Source of the DNA: Polynucleobacter parvulilacunae
GTDB lineage: Bacteria > Pseudomonadota > Gammaproteobacteria > Burkholderiales > Burkholderiaceae
Length of the DNA: 64,000 nt
Assembly (NCBI RefSeq): GCF_018881715.1
Contig: NZ_JACVPW010000001.1
Location: 583,337 to 647,336, forward strand
Reading direction: 5' to 3'
Shown: in pieces, positions 50,646 to 60,849 of the stretch
Position numbering within the stretch: position 1 is the first letter of the stretch
Layout: the number at the start of each line of letters is the position of its first letter
Notes under the pieces: model-generated
Told to the model about the DNA's origin: nothing
Seen by the model: the letters and a program-made list of their open reading frames with translations, nothing else
Database searches by the model: none
Position numbers and translations under genes: made by a program

Positions 50646-51962
50646 CTAATGGTCTTCTGGCTTGGAATGCGAGGCGAATAGTTTTGGTAACAACTTAATC
50701 AAGGCGTCACGCTCAGCGCCATTAGAGTGTTGCAAAGCATGGAGTGAACCATGCAGAAATTTATTGGTGAGACCTTGAGCCATCGCATTGAGAACTTCTT
50801 GAGGATCTTCGCCACGCATTAAACGTTTCATTGCGCGCTCAAGTTCTAATTGACGTAATCGTTCCCCTTGCTGCTGAATATCTTGAATTAATGGCACAGC
50901 ATTGCGGCCTTGCATCCAATGCATAAAGTTGCCAACACGATCTTCGATGATCGCTTCTGCCTGACTTACAGCCGCTTGTCGTAAGTTAGCGCCAGTCTGA
51001 ATCATGACTCCCAAATCATCAACGGTATAGAGATAGATATCATCTAGTCTAGAAATCTCGGGCTCAAAGTCACGCGGCACTGCTAAATCAATCATTACCA
51101 TCGGCTTGTGGCGGCGCTGCTTGAGAGCGCTCTCCACCATACCAAGCCCAATGATGGGTAAGGATGAGGCGGTACTAGAAACAATAATGTCGAACTCGTG
51201 TAGACGCCCTGGCAGCTCTGAAAGCTTAAAGGACTCGGCCTCTACATCTTGTGCAGAAATAGAGTCTGCTAGCTCTTGGCCACGCTCAATAGTACGGTTT
51301 GCGATTGCTACATTTTTAGGTTTGCGCGCAACAAAATGGGTGGCGCATAAAGTGATCATCTCACCGGCGCCAATGAATAAAATCTTTTGATCAGAAATTT
51401 TTTCGAAGATACGCTCAGAGAGGCGAACAGATGCTGCAGCCATTGAAATAGAGTGAGCGCCAATTTCGGTAGAGCCACGAACTTCTTTAGCAACCGAAAA
51501 TGTTTTTTGAAAGAGTTGGTTGAGATAGGTTCCCAAAACGCCAGCGTCATTTGCAGTGCGAACTGCATCTTTCATTTGACCTAAAATTTGTGTCTCGCCA
51601 ATCACCATAGAATCTAAACCACATGCCACTCTGAAGGCATGCCGAACTGCATCTGATTGCGGCAATGAATAAATATGCGGCTCAAGACTGCTTGGTGCCA
51701 GCTGTTGGGTTTTAGCCAACCAATCAAAAGTCGCCTCATGTAAAAGACCTGCTGCGCTGGCATCGTTAGCGGCACAGTACACCTCAGTGCGGTTGCAGGT
51801 TGACAGGATGGTAGCTTCGGGCAGCCCGGCCTGATTCGCGCCAACTAAATGCTGGCGTAAATCGTGTAACGCTTCTTGAAGAAATTCAGGGTCAAAGGCG
51901 ACCTTTTCCCGAACGGCTAGTGGCGCTGTGTGATGATTGATGCCGAGTGTCAACAACTTCAT
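50646..51962 (-). CDS. hemA: Glutamyl-tRNA reductase
   Basis: First step of the C5 heme pathway: reduces glutamyl-tRNA to glutamate-1-semialdehyde. The N-terminus [15 protein letters not shown] and the catalytic Cys56 in [10 protein letters not shown] are clear. NADPH-binding domain includes [10 protein letters not shown], and the dimerisation helix ends the protein. Length 438. First gene of a hemA-prfA-prmC-grxD transcription unit on the minus strand. Heme from this pathway supplies the cytochromes PetB and PetC encoded at 40-42 kb. Confidence 0.97.
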   Translation of the reverse strand: MKLLTLGINHHTAPLAVREKVAFDPEFLQEALHDLRQHLVGANQAGLPEATILSTCNRTEVYCAANDASAAGLLHEATFDWLAKTQQLAPSSLEPHIYSLPQSDAVRHAFRVACGLDSMVIGETQILGQMKDAVRTANDAGVLGTYLNQLFQKTFSVAKEVRGSTEIGAHSISMAAASVRLSERIFEKISDQKILFIGAGEMITLCATHFVARKPKNVAIANRTIERGQELADSISAQDVEAESFKLSELPGRLHEFDIIVSSTASSLPIIGLGMVESALKQRRHKPMVMIDLAVPRDFEPEISRLDDIYLYTVDDLGVMIQTGANLRQAAVSQAEAIIEDRVGNFMHWMQGRNAVPLIQDIQQQGERLRQLELERAMKRLMRGEDPQEVLNAMAQGLTNKFLHGSLHALQHSNGAERDALIKLLPKLFASHSKPEDH

Positions 51963-52005
51963 AATGGCGATTATAGATTTGATAGCAGCATTAATGGGGG
52001 TATGA

Positions 52006-52260
52006 ATGGGGTTTTTAGCTTTTCTGGTGATTGGCGGTATTTCTGGGGTATCGGCCTGGATTTTTTACCCCGGCGCTACCTATGGAGTCAGGCCCGGAAG
52101 GATTCTGATCGCCTTCTTGTTGGGGGTTCTGGCGGCAGCGGCTAGCTCGTATTTAGGTCAATACTGGGATCTCTTCCAATCTGGGCAGATTTTGGAGTGG
52201 GCCAGCGCTATTTTTGCCTCTTGCGCAGTAGGTTGCGTTTTTACTGCTTTAGCTAAATAA
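52006..52260 (+). CDS. Small membrane protein, three predicted helices
   Basis: An 84-residue very hydrophobic protein, divergent from hemA (43 bases) and overlapping the ung stop by 12 bases. Three membrane segments: residues 2-21 ([19 protein letters not shown]), 30-50 and 63-82. The N-terminal GGISG pattern resembles GlsB/YeaQ/YmgE stress proteins, but the match is short. An ATG-proximal TGGGGGT lies upstream as weak ribosome-binding site. Function unknown. Confidence 0.6.
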   Translation: MGFLAFLVIGGISGVSAWIFYPGATYGVRPGRILIAFLLGVLAAAASSYLGQYWDLFQSGQILEWASAIFASCAVGCVFTALAK

Positions 52261-53004
52261 GTCGACTTGATTGTTCTCAACCCACTGAATGGGTGGAACC
52301 TTGTGCTCTATTAGCCATTGATTGGCTTTTGTAAAGTGGTCGCAGCTTGCTTTACCCCCGGGCACTAAAAAAGGCCTATCCGTTTTATATACACCTAAGC
52401 CAGATGGATGGGAGGATTGCAAAACCAATTGATTTAGCCCATCTTCAATCAGTGGCAATTTAGTCTGGGCGTGTCCACCCCACAGCATCCAAACTAAATC
52501 TAATTTTTGTTTTGCTAAAGCCCTGATGAGATGATCGATCAGACTTTTCCATCCTAAATTTGTATGGCTGCCTGCTTCTCCTAGCTTGACGCTTAAAGCG
52601 GTGTTCAGTAGAAGCACGCCTTGCTGCGCCCAATGATGCAAGTCTCCGTTTGGCAAGCGACCAAAACCTTCTAATGCAAGCGCCTTGCTGATATTGCGCA
52701 GTGAACTCGGAAATTCTCGCGAGTTCACGGCAATATTTTCTGGAATAGAAAAGGCTAAGCCTTGTGCCAGCCCTGGCGAGTGATAGGGGTCTTGACCTAG
52801 TATGACAACCTTTACTGAGTTAACAGGGCAGAGTTTGAGGGCTCTGAAAAAGTGTTGAGGCTCAGGCCTGACAACACTGGGATCTAAATCCAAAACAGCT
52901 TGTAAGTTTTTCTCTAGCAGCTGCCAGTCATTAGACTCGAAATAACTCCCAAGTAGTTCGCGCCAATCATTGGGAATATCTTCTTTTGAAAAAAGTGCAT
53001 TCAA
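52249..53004 (-). CDS. ung: Uracil-DNA glycosylase
   Basis: Family 1 UDG: excises uracil from DNA. The catalytic Asp72 is in VILGQDPYHSPGLAQGLAFS and the HPS loop in LQSSHPSGLGVYK; LLNTALSVKLGEAGSH is also conserved. Length 251. Last gene of a minus-strand unit ubiH-like, dsbC, M61 peptidase, ung with gaps of at most 6 bases. Confidence 0.97.
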   Translation of the reverse strand: MNALFSKEDIPNDWRELLGSYFESNDWQLLEKNLQAVLDLDPSVVRPEPQHFFRALKLCPVNSVKVVILGQDPYHSPGLAQGLAFSIPENIAVNSREFPSSLRNISKALALEGFGRLPNGDLHHWAQQGVLLLNTALSVKLGEAGSHTNLGWKSLIDHLIRALAKQKLDLVWMLWGGHAQTKLPLIEDGLNQLVLQSSHPSGLGVYKTDRPFLVPGGKASCDHFTKANQWLIEHKVPPIQWVENNQVDLFS

Positions 53005-53010
53005 TTTGGC

Positions 53011-54786
53011 TTAAGCATCTTTCTTGGGTGTCAGATCATATTGCGCAGGTATTTGTGCGGATTTCAGTGTGACCATGCGCTCATGCTCTAGATCATCACG
53101 ATAGAAGGTAATTCGAGTGTGAGCATTTTCAGACAGGCTACCCAAAACTCTATCCCAGCGAGCACTAGTAATTCGCTGCCCATCAATACTGGCTAGTAAA
53201 TCTCCAGCTGCTAGGCCTGCTGCTTGGGCAAGGCCACCATCAAGCACATGAGTCACCTTAAGCCAGCCATTAGCATCAATATGGCGCATACCAAATTGCA
53301 ATTTGATTTTTTCAAGTGTTGACAGGGATTTTGCTTTGACAGAAATCAGTTTTGAACCAATCCATTTTTGCAGTGGAATATCTTCAACACCAAAAATATA
53401 GCGTGCCTTTATCTCAGCCCAAGTTTTACTAAAGCCGTTGCCTAGTAATTCAAAAATCAAATCATCTAAACCATCTTCGGCGATACCCTCGCTACCATGC
53501 TTATGCCAAAGCAAACGCATCAGGTCATCGAGGGACTGTTTGTTTTTAGAAAATGCGCGGATTTGCAAATCGAGGCCAAGGGCAAGCAAGGCACCTTTGC
53601 CGTAATAGCTCACGACAGCATTTGGAGTATTTTCATCCGCTTGGTAATACTTCGTCCAGGCATCAAAAGAGCTATCAGCTAGGCTCTGTTTATGGCGCCC
53701 AGGGCTTCGCAGGATGCCATTCCAATTATCCGCAACCAATTTTAAATATGTTTTGAGATCAATTCGTTTGCTGCGCAATAGCTGAAGATCATCGTAATAG
53801 CTAGTAAAGCCTTCAAACACCCAGAGCAAGCGAGTGTGATTTCGTTTAGCTAGATCGTAAGGCTGAAAGGCTTTCGGTTGAATACGCTTCACCAACCACG
53901 CATGGAAATATTCATGACTGCATAAGCCTAAAAATTCTCTATAAGCTGATTCCTCAAAAAGAATATTTTCCTGGGGGATTTGATCGCGTCGGCACAGTAG
54001 TGCTGTGCTATTGCGATGCTCTAGGCCGCCATAGCCGTTCAAGACTGCGTTCACTAAAAAGAGGTATTCCCCAAATGGAGCTTGCTTGGATTTAGGTTCA
54101 AAGAGATTGATAGTGCTAGTGCATATGGCTTGTAGATCTTCAGAAAGGCGCTTGGTATCAATGATGTGATTACATCCTTGGATTGCCATTCGATGGGCGA
54201 CACCATTTGACTTCCAATGCACCATCTGAAATTCACCCATGGCTACGGGATGATCTAATAAGTCATCATAATTTTTGGCCAAATAAAAACCAAATCCGCG
54301 CTCATCTGTTTTGGCCGCTCTTAAAGTGGTTTGTACTGTCCAGTGATCAGCAAAGGCAAGCTCTGGAGCGGTAATAGCGAGGGAGCAAGGTAAATACTCT
54401 TGCCCCACAACGGCCAGGCACAAGCTAGTGGCATTAAAGAATGCCCGTTCAGTATCTAAATAAGCTGCACGTACTGAAGAGTCAAAGGCGTAAACGGTTG
54501 TCAGGACTTCTATTGCCCCGGTTGTTGGTGGCAAGCGCCAATGATCGTTATCGATACGCTCGAGAATGATTTTCTTTCTACTGCCTGCGATTGAATACGC
54601 TTCAATCGATTCAATCTGCTTACTGAAATCGCGAATTAAATAGCTACCTGGAATCCAGGCTGGCGCTTGCAGAACCTGTCCATTGGGATCGGGATTTGCA
54701 ATGTGCAGCTTGATGCGAAAGCGATGACCCTGGAGGTCTGCCGGCCAGACCGTATATTGAATTGCAGGTAAGTCGGCGTGGTTCAT
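53011..54786 (-). CDS. M61-family (glycyl aminopeptidase-like) metallopeptidase with PDZ domain
   Basis: A 591-residue zinc peptidase. N-terminal beta domain (about 8-180), catalytic domain with His291-Glu292-xx-His295 in LCSHEYFHAWLVKRIQP, then a Glu ligand expected in VFEGFTSYYDD. A C-terminal PDZ domain (about 480-575, THVLDGGLAQAAGLAAGDLL) follows. No signal peptide is visible, so it is cytoplasmic unless exported otherwise. Family members prefer Gly or Ala at the N-terminus. It is 5 bases after dsbC and 6 before ung. Confidence 0.92.
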   Translation of the reverse strand: MNHADLPAIQYTVWPADLQGHRFRIKLHIANPDPNGQVLQAPAWIPGSYLIRDFSKQIESIEAYSIAGSRKKIILERIDNDHWRLPPTTGAIEVLTTVYAFDSSVRAAYLDTERAFFNATSLCLAVVGQEYLPCSLAITAPELAFADHWTVQTTLRAAKTDERGFGFYLAKNYDDLLDHPVAMGEFQMVHWKSNGVAHRMAIQGCNHIIDTKRLSEDLQAICTSTINLFEPKSKQAPFGEYLFLVNAVLNGYGGLEHRNSTALLCRRDQIPQENILFEESAYREFLGLCSHEYFHAWLVKRIQPKAFQPYDLAKRNHTRLLWVFEGFTSYYDDLQLLRSKRIDLKTYLKLVADNWNGILRSPGRHKQSLADSSFDAWTKYYQADENTPNAVVSYYGKGALLALGLDLQIRAFSKNKQSLDDLMRLLWHKHGSEGIAEDGLDDLIFELLGNGFSKTWAEIKARYIFGVEDIPLQKWIGSKLISVKAKSLSTLEKIKLQFGMRHIDANGWLKVTHVLDGGLAQAAGLAAGDLLASIDGQRITSARWDRVLGSLSENAHTRITFYRDDLEHERMVTLKSAQIPAQYDLTPKKDA

Positions 54787-54791
54787 GATAT

Positions 54792-55505
54792 TTATTTAAG
54801 AGAGCTAAATTTCTTTTCGATATCGGTGATTTGTACTGCACCAGGGAAACGGCTGCCATCAGTAAAAAATAATGTTGGTGTACCGGTGATTCCATAGGTC
54901 TTAGCAAAAGCCATATTCTTATCTAGTGGTGTGCTGCACTCGCCTTTACTGCTTGGTGCAATACCGTTAATCATCCAATCAATATAGGTCTTATAGGGGT
55001 CAGAAGAGCACCAAATTTGTTTTGATTTCTGTGCAGAGTCTGGCGATAGGATTGGAATGAGGTAGGTGTAGATGGTGACGTTATCAAGCTGTTGTAGGGA
55101 CTTTTCTAAGCGCTTGCAGTAACCACAGTTGGGGTCTGAGAAGACGGCTAGTTGACGACTGCCGTTACCACGTACATTTTTGATGGCATTCGCAGGTGTT
55201 AAGTCGCTCCACTTAATCCGGTTTAAATCAGCCTGTCTTTGCTCAGTAATATTTTTACCCGATGAGAGCTCAATGATTTCACCTTGGATGAGATATTTGG
55301 CGCCAGCATCGGTATAAAAAATATCATTGCCAACCAATACTTCATATAGGCCAGAAACAGGAGCCGGTGAAACGCTCTTCACTTTGGCATTGGTACCCAA
55401 CTTCTTTTGGATCTCCGCTTTTACTTGTTGCTCTTGTTGGGCATGAGTCTGCCCTGCGAAAAAGAGGCTTATGCTGATGACAATAACTGATAAAAATTTA
55501 TTCAA
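54792..55505 (-). CDS. dsbC: Thiol:disulfide interchange protein DsbC
   Basis: Periplasmic disulfide isomerase. Signal peptide about residues 1-22 (FLSVIVISISLFFAGQTHA). N-terminal dimerisation domain up to about 85, then a thioredoxin fold with Cys127-Gly-Tyr-Cys130 in NCGYCKRLEKS and the cis-Pro in GITGTPTLFF. Length 237 is normal. It overlaps the upstream monooxygenase gene by 8 bases. Confidence 0.95.
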   Translation of the reverse strand: MNKFLSVIVISISLFFAGQTHAQQEQQVKAEIQKKLGTNAKVKSVSPAPVSGLYEVLVGNDIFYTDAGAKYLIQGEIIELSSGKNITEQRQADLNRIKWSDLTPANAIKNVRGNGSRQLAVFSDPNCGYCKRLEKSLQQLDNVTIYTYLIPILSPDSAQKSKQIWCSSDPYKTYIDWMINGIAPSSKGECSTPLDKNMAFAKTYGITGTPTLFFTDGSRFPGAVQITDIEKKFSSLK

Positions 55506-56772
55506 AATCGATTTCCCCTAATGCGCGTTCTATTAAGCGCTGTTTTATAAAGTGACTTTTGTTCACAAGACCTAAACCCCAGTTACGGAGCTGTCGTTCA
55601 GTACTGCTACTTGCAGAAAATAATTTCTTGAGTTTATCGGTCACCCATAAAAGTGCACTGGTGTCGCCTTGACGCTGTCGTTCATAACGGCGCAGCAGCA
55701 CTAAGTCGCTAGGTGAGCGGAATGATTCCTTTTTACCTAAGATATTGAGTAGCACCGCTACATCTCGCAGTCCTAGGTTTAGGCCTTGCCCAGCCAATGG
55801 ATGCATAACATGGGCTGCATCCCCAATCAGCGCAACCTTGGGATGAGTCTCTGGGCCAATAAATCGCTTGGCACGAATTTTTCTCAAAGGGAAGGCTGCA
55901 GGTGTTGAGTTAAGGGTGAGCTCCCCCAATTGTTTGGTGATTGCACCTTTGGCGATAGATGTAAATTGATCCAACCATTGGCTCTGATCTAGTTTTAATA
56001 ACTCTGCGGCATGCTCTGGTGAGGTTGACCAAACCATAGAAACTTGTTTTCCGGGTAAGGGCAACATGGCAACAATATCGCCACCGGGCAAGAACCACTG
56101 AAAAGCAGTTTCTAAATGTGGATAAGTGCAAAGCCAATTGGCGACGACAGCACTTTGTGAATAACTTTCTTCGCTTACGCTAATACCAAGCTCTTTACGA
56201 ACTGGGGAGTTTGCGCCATCTGCTGCAATTACGAGTTGCGCACGAATGCTTTCACCATTCTTTAAATGCAGCGTGCTTCCTTCTGCATCCACCAGAATTT
56301 TCTCTACAACATCACTAATACGTTCTAACTTGTTCTGAAAACGTGAGGCTTGATCAATGGTGTGTTCAATTAAATTGGATTCTCCAATCCAGGCAAGTTG
56401 CGGTGTGCCTGCTTCAAATGCAGAAAGATGGAGGTAGTCATTCTTTTCGCCTCTATCACCATAGATCCGCATATCCCTTACTGGCTGCAGGCGACTTTTA
56501 TCAAGCGCATCCCAAATTTGTAGGTGAGCGAGCAATTTTTGGGTGCTTGGGGAAAAGGCGTAAATTCTTTGGCCCCATTGAATGCCTTGCGGGCTTGGGA
56601 CGTTTTCCCCCAAATCAGGGGCGATCTCAATAGTTTGCAAGCCCAGTTGGGCAAGTCCGAGGGCGCAAGCCTTACCGGCGATGCCTCCTCCCACCACCAC
56701 AACATCCACTGTGCGGTTTTGAGAGGTAGAGGCTGAAGCCTTGGAGGGGTGATTTAGGTGAACTTCTGACAT
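55498..56772 (-). CDS. ubiH: UbiH/UbiF/VisC-type FAD monooxygenase
   Basis: Flavin hydroxylase of the ubiquinone pathway. FAD-binding VVVVGGGIAGKACALGLAQLG near residue 24-44, the middle DG-motif VIAADGANSPVRKELG, and the GD motif ALIGDAAHVMHPLAGQGLN. Length 424. Which ring position it hydroxylates (UbiH, UbiI, UbiF or a multifunctional UbiL/M type) cannot be told from sequence by eye, so the symbol is a family label. First gene of a tight four-gene unit with dsbC, the M61 peptidase and ung; divergent from ychF by 40 bases. Confidence 0.85.
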   Translation of the reverse strand: MSEVHLNHPSKASASTSQNRTVDVVVVGGGIAGKACALGLAQLGLQTIEIAPDLGENVPSPQGIQWGQRIYAFSPSTQKLLAHLQIWDALDKSRLQPVRDMRIYGDRGEKNDYLHLSAFEAGTPQLAWIGESNLIEHTIDQASRFQNKLERISDVVEKILVDAEGSTLHLKNGESIRAQLVIAADGANSPVRKELGISVSEESYSQSAVVANWLCTYPHLETAFQWFLPGGDIVAMLPLPGKQVSMVWSTSPEHAAELLKLDQSQWLDQFTSIAKGAITKQLGELTLNSTPAAFPLRKIRAKRFIGPETHPKVALIGDAAHVMHPLAGQGLNLGLRDVAVLLNILGKKESFRSPSDLVLLRRYERQRQGDTSALLWVTDKLKKLFSASSSTERQLRNWGLGLVNKSHFIKQRLIERALGEIDFE

Positions 56773-56812
56773 AACTCGATGATATCGAAACCAGCCCCTT
56801 TACAATACAGGT

Positions 56813-57907
56813 ATGTCTTTGAAATGTGGCATCGTCGGCCTGCCTAACGTCGGCAAATCTACCCTCTTTAATGCGCTTACCAAAGCTGGAATCGCAGCGG
56901 AAAACTATCCTTTCTGCACGATTGAGCCCAATGTAGGTGTTGTTGAGGTTCCTGACCCCCGTCTAGCCTTTTTGGCTGAGATCGTAAAGCCTGAGCGCAT
57001 CCTGCCTGCAGCCGTCGAATTTGTCGATATTGCTGGTTTGGTAGCTGGCGCCTCAAAAGGCGAAGGTCTTGGTAATCAGTTTTTAGCGAATATTCGCGAA
57101 ACGGATGCCATTACCCATGTTGTTCGGTGCTTTGAGGATCCTAACGTCATTCACGTTGCTGGAAAAATCGATCCAATCGCTGATATTGGTGTAATCGATA
57201 CTGAATTGGCTTTATCGGATTTGGCGACGGTTGAGAAAACCCTCAATCGCTCAAGCAAGGCAGCTAAGTCTGGTAACGACAAAGAGGCCGCAGCCTTGGT
57301 TGCAGTTCTGACTAAAGTTCAGGCTCATCTAGATTCTGCTTTGCCGGTGCGAAGCTTGAATCTGAGTGATGACGAAAAATTATTAATTAAACCCTTATGT
57401 TTAATTACCGCTAAGCCTGCGATGTATGTTGCGAACGTAAAAGAAGATGGCTTTTCTAACAATCCTCATCTTGAGGCGGTGAAGCAACATGCTGCAAAAG
57501 AGGGCGCTCCAGTTGTAGCGGTTTGTGCTGCGATTGAAGCTGAAATCGCCGACTTAGAAGAAGTGGACAAGATTGAGTTCTTGGCTGACTTGGGAATGGA
57601 AGAGCCAGGCTTGGATCGCGTGATTCGTGCTGGTTATTCGTTGCTGGGTTTGCAGACGTATTTCACGGCAGGCGTTAAAGAAGTACGGGCGTGGACAATT
57701 CACGTGGGTGATACAGCCCCTCAAGCGGCCGGTGTGATTCATACCGACTTTGAGCGTGGCTTTATTCGTGCCCAAACAATCGCTTATGATGACTTTGTGC
57801 AGTTCAAGGGAGAGTCTGGCGCTAAGGAAGCTGGCAAGATGCGCGCCGAAGGCAAAGAATATGTCGTTAAAGATGGGGATGTATTGAACTTCCTCTTCAA
57901 CGTCTAA
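56813..57907 (+). CDS. ychF: Redox-regulated ATPase YchF
   Basis: Universal Obg-family P-loop protein that prefers ATP and binds ribosomes. Walker A is GLPNVGKST, switch II region [20 protein letters not shown], and the atypical NVxE specificity region reads YVANVKEDG. The C-terminal TGS domain includes [13 protein letters not shown] and [13 protein letters not shown]. Length 364. TACAAT ends 6 bases before the ATG and no Shine-Dalgarno is seen. A terminator follows 23 bases after the stop. Confidence 0.97.
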   Translation: MSLKCGIVGLPNVGKSTLFNALTKAGIAAENYPFCTIEPNVGVVEVPDPRLAFLAEIVKPERILPAAVEFVDIAGLVAGASKGEGLGNQFLANIRETDAITHVVRCFEDPNVIHVAGKIDPIADIGVIDTELALSDLATVEKTLNRSSKAAKSGNDKEAAALVAVLTKVQAHLDSALPVRSLNLSDDEKLLIKPLCLITAKPAMYVANVKEDGFSNNPHLEAVKQHAAKEGAPVVAVCAAIEAEIADLEEVDKIEFLADLGMEEPGLDRVIRAGYSLLGLQTYFTAGVKEVRAWTIHVGDTAPQAAGVIHTDFERGFIRAQTIAYDDFVQFKGESGAKEAGKMRAEGKEYVVKDGDVLNFLFNV

Positions 57908-57930
57908 ACCATTCTGATTCGTGTTCAATA

Positions 57931-57954
57931 AAAAAGCCCTTTTCAGGGCTTTTT
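57931..57954. terminator. Intrinsic terminator after ychF
   Basis: AAAAAGCCCT (57931-57940), loop TTTC, AGGGCTTTTT (57945-57954). A 10-base symmetric stem with A and T tails; can stop transcription from both ychF and the converging regulator gene. Confidence 0.92.
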
Positions 57955-57980
57955 GCTTATGTGTTTAGAGTCACAAATTA

Positions 57981-58331
57981 TTAAGTCGCTTTTGCTGCCT
58001 TCTCTAGGCATTTAGAGATTTCTTCATAGCGCTTGAGGGCCGCTTTGGTAGGCAACACTTCCTTCTTGCGACCATCAGCATTTGCTGCCATCTTGATGTA
58101 ACCCATAGCGCTCAGATTTTTCAAGCGACCATGCAGGGTGGCTTGCGAGCCTAGGTCGGCTATAGAAATCAAATCACCAACCAAAATTGCCTGCTTTGCA
58201 TGTGCACTAGTTACAACTTTATCCAGCAAGCTCTCTTCAATGCAGTCCAACTTCTTGCCTGGATTAATGCGATCAAGAGCATCAATCAAGTTCAGAAACT
58301 TAATATAGGGCGAAGTTTTTGGAATTGGCAT
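57981..58331 (-). CDS. Winged-helix DNA-binding regulator (MarR-like)
   Basis: A 116-residue protein with a helix-turn-helix plus wing. Residues about 63-100 contain the recognition helix (LGSQATLHGRLKNLSAMGYI) and the wing (NADGRKKEVLPTKAALKRYE). The N-terminal helix region mediates dimers in this group. No ligand domain. It lies divergent from the MASE1-like gene; the 110-base gap holds a perfect palindrome (58354-58369), so autoregulation and control of the neighbour are likely. Exact family is uncertain. Confidence 0.75.
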   Translation of the reverse strand: MPIPKTSPYIKFLNLIDALDRINPGKKLDCIEESLLDKVVTSAHAKQAILVGDLISIADLGSQATLHGRLKNLSAMGYIKMAANADGRKKEVLPTKAALKRYEEISKCLEKAAKAT

Positions 58332-58353
58332 ATTTATTGATAATTAAGTGATA

Positions 58354-58369
58354 TTAGCTTTTGAGCTAA
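58354..58369. promoter_or_regulatory. Palindrome between divergent regulator and MASE1-like gene
   Basis: TTAGCT (58354-58359), spacer TTTG, AGCTAA (58364-58369): a perfect inverted repeat, 22 bases before the regulator start and 72 before the membrane protein start. Probable binding site of the winged-helix regulator. Confidence 0.55.
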
Positions 58370-58441
58370 CATAAGTGTATTCCCTAAGTATGATTTTAGC
58401 AATTGATGCGAGTCAATAAAAATTAATCCATACTGACTGCA

Positions 58442-59011
58442 ATGTCTAAATTACTCAAAATTTCTTCAGAATGGTTTATTGGATGCGCTATTAGTGCGAT
58501 AGCGTACACATTTCTTTTTTATTTCAATAATTGGTTAACGAGTGACATCACTTTCGGCTTAGGGGTAAGTTGGATCTATCTGCCAGCTGGCTTACGTTTG
58601 TTTCTGACTTTGATTTTTGGGTTGCCGGGCGCTCTTGGCATTGCTATAGCCTCATTTTTGATTAGCTACTACGGTGAGTTTCCGCACGATCCGATTTTAT
58701 GTATTGGAACTGGATTAATTTCGGGATTCGCGCCTTACTTGGCTAGATATTTCGTGTTTAGCAATCTTCGTCTTGAGTCTGATTTAAGTAATCTCAATTT
58801 CCCAAAACTGATTGCTTGTATTTTGATTTATGCCTTCCTCTCAGCAGGCTTGCATCAGTGGTGGTTTTCAGTGATGGCTTTAGAAAATACTGGTAGCGTA
58901 AATCACTTCTTGGTAATGTTTATTGGAGACGTACTGGGTTCGCTACTGCTGATCTCCCTGATTAAATACTGCTTAGACCTATTGAGAAAGGTTAGGAGAA
59001 CAGCTCACTAA
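58442..59011 (+). CDS. Stand-alone MASE1-like membrane protein
   Basis: A 189-residue protein with five to six membrane helices. It resembles the MASE1 sensor domain: [20 protein letters not shown] corresponds to the W-P-x-G-L segment and [14 protein letters not shown] to the W-x-GD-x-LG motif near the end of MASE1. MASE1 is normally fused to histidine kinase, GGDEF or EAL domains; here the protein stops right after the last helix with a short basic tail (RKVRRTAH). So it either signals through a partner or has another role. Divergent from a regulator; its last 20 bases overlap trpC tail to tail. Confidence 0.7.
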   Translation: MSKLLKISSEWFIGCAISAIAYTFLFYFNNWLTSDITFGLGVSWIYLPAGLRLFLTLIFGLPGALGIAIASFLISYYGEFPHDPILCIGTGLISGFAPYLARYFVFSNLRLESDLSNLNFPKLIACILIYAFLSAGLHQWWFSVMALENTGSVNHFLVMFIGDVLGSLLLISLIKYCLDLLRKVRRTAH

Positions 59012-59795
59012 GGGCCGCGCCTGGATCTGTGGCGCGCATGAATGCTTCGCCAACTAGGAAGGCATTGATTTGATTGTTTCGCATAAGCTCTACATCAGCG
59101 CGATTCAAGATGCCGGACTCTGTCACTAAGATTTTATTGTCTGGAACCATAGACATTAGAGAGAGAGTAGTCTGCAGCGTTACCTCAAAGGTCTTGAGGT
59201 TGCGGTTATTGATACCAAGTAATGGAGTCTTCAGTTCTAATGCCTGCTCCAGCTCTAGGGCGTTATGGACCTCAACTAAAACATCTAAGCCTAACTCATG
59301 AGCACAAGCTTCGAGCTCTTTCATTTGATTTAATTCTAGACAAGCCACTATTAACAAGATTGCATCAGCACCAATCGCGCGGGCTTCATACACCTGGTAG
59401 GGATCAATCGTGAAGTCTTTGCGGAGAACTGGAATGTTGCATGCAGCGCGTGCTTCCTGCAGGTAGGCATTACAGCCCTGGAAGTAATCCTGATCAGTTA
59501 GAACCGATAAGCATGCAGCGCCATGTTTTTCGTAGGACTGGGCAATAGCTGCAGGTAAGAAATTTTCGCGCAAGATTCCTTTACTTGGGCTAGCCTTTTT
59601 AATTTCCGTAATGACGCCTGCTTTACCAGCGGCAATCTTGCTCTCAATGGCTTTGATGAAACCTCTTGGCTTCAGGAGGGCATCTTGATTGTTGGCTTGC
59701 GCTTGCTCACACTGATTGGCGAGCGACAGTTTTTGTAGGCGGCTGGCTACTTCAATCTTTTTAGTGACAACAATTTTATCGAGGATATCGCTCAT
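58992..59795 (-). CDS. trpC: Indole-3-glycerol phosphate synthase
   Basis: TIM-barrel enzyme that closes the indole ring from CdRP. Catalytic region [19 protein letters not shown] with the essential Lys and Glu, then [33 protein letters not shown] and [14 protein letters not shown] are conserved. Length 267. It is monofunctional, not fused to trpF. It is 10 bases after trpD; trpF, trpB and trpA are not in this window. Confidence 0.97.
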   Translation of the reverse strand: MSDILDKIVVTKKIEVASRLQKLSLANQCEQAQANNQDALLKPRGFIKAIESKIAAGKAGVITEIKKASPSKGILRENFLPAAIAQSYEKHGAACLSVLTDQDYFQGCNAYLQEARAACNIPVLRKDFTIDPYQVYEARAIGADAILLIVACLELNQMKELEACAHELGLDVLVEVHNALELEQALELKTPLLGINNRNLKTFEVTLQTTLSLMSMVPDNKILVTESGILNRADVELMRNNQINAFLVGEAFMRATDPGAALSELFS

Positions 59796-59805
59796 GAATA
59801 ATCAG

Positions 59806-60831
59806 TTATTTAGATTGGGTTGCCGCAACAAAAGCAGCTAACTTTTGACGCGCTGCTCCGGAGGAGATAGATGTTTTAGCAAGGGCAACACCGCTTGCAA
59901 TGTCTTTAGCTACTCCAGCCACATAAAGTGTGGCTCCGGCATTGAGGCAAACGATGTCGCTTGCTGGGCCTGGCTTACCATCAAGCACATCCAGAACTAT
60001 TTTCTTGGATTCTTCTGCATTAGCCACCTTAAAACTATTGGTGGGGGCTGTACTCAAGCCAAAGTCTTTTGGATGAATTTCGTATTCACGTACTTGACCA
60101 TCCTTGAGTTCGCCTACCAAAGTAGGGCCTTCTAAAGAAATCTCATCTAAGCCATCTCGCCCGTACACAACGAGAGCATGCTCCATTCCTAATGCTTGCA
60201 ATACGCGTGCCTGAATACCAACGAGGTCAGCATGGAAAACGCCCATCAAAATACGTTTGGCATCAGCAGGATTGGTCAGGGGGCCAAGAATATTGAAGAT
60301 CGTGCGTACGCCGAGTTGCTTACGGATGGGCACCACATTCTTCATCGCAGGATGGTGATTTGGGGCAAACATAAAGCCCGCCCCAACGCTTGATATGCAT
60401 GCGGCAACTTGATCTGCTGACAGCGCTAGATTGACGCCTAGGGCCTCTAAAACGTCGGCGCTACCGGATTTGCTGCTCACGCTACGGTTACCGTGTTTTG
60501 CAATCTTTGCACCAGCACCTGCTGCAACAAACATGGCAGCAGTTGAGATATTGAACGTATGGGCACCATCACCACCTGTACCCACTACGTCTACCAAGTG
60601 ACTACGGTCATCTACTTTTACTGAGGTTGCAAACTCACGCATCACTTGCGCGGCAGCAGCGATTTCACCAACGGTTTCTTTCTTGGTGCGCAGGGCAACG
60701 AGCAATCCAGCCACTAACTCTGGCGCCATTTCACCGCTCATGATCAAGCGCATCATCGCTGTCATCTCATCATGAAAGAGTTCACGATGCTCAATGCAGC
60801 GTTGTAAGGCTTCTTGCGGAGTAATTGGCAT
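59806..60831 (-). CDS. trpD: Anthranilate phosphoribosyltransferase
   Basis: Joins anthranilate and PRPP. The PRPP/Mg motif [16 protein letters not shown] and [21 protein letters not shown] are intact, and [11 protein letters not shown] is conserved. Length 341 is normal and the protein is separate from TrpG, unlike the enteric fusion. It starts 18 bases after the trpG stop. Confidence 0.97.
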   Translation of the reverse strand: MPITPQEALQRCIEHRELFHDEMTAMMRLIMSGEMAPELVAGLLVALRTKKETVGEIAAAAQVMREFATSVKVDDRSHLVDVVGTGGDGAHTFNISTAAMFVAAGAGAKIAKHGNRSVSSKSGSADVLEALGVNLALSADQVAACISSVGAGFMFAPNHHPAMKNVVPIRKQLGVRTIFNILGPLTNPADAKRILMGVFHADLVGIQARVLQALGMEHALVVYGRDGLDEISLEGPTLVGELKDGQVREYEIHPKDFGLSTAPTNSFKVANAEESKKIVLDVLDGKPGPASDIVCLNAGATLYVAGVAKDIASGVALAKTSISSGAARQKLAAFVAATQSK

Positions 60832-60849
60832 AGCGCTGTAAGTTGGCTG

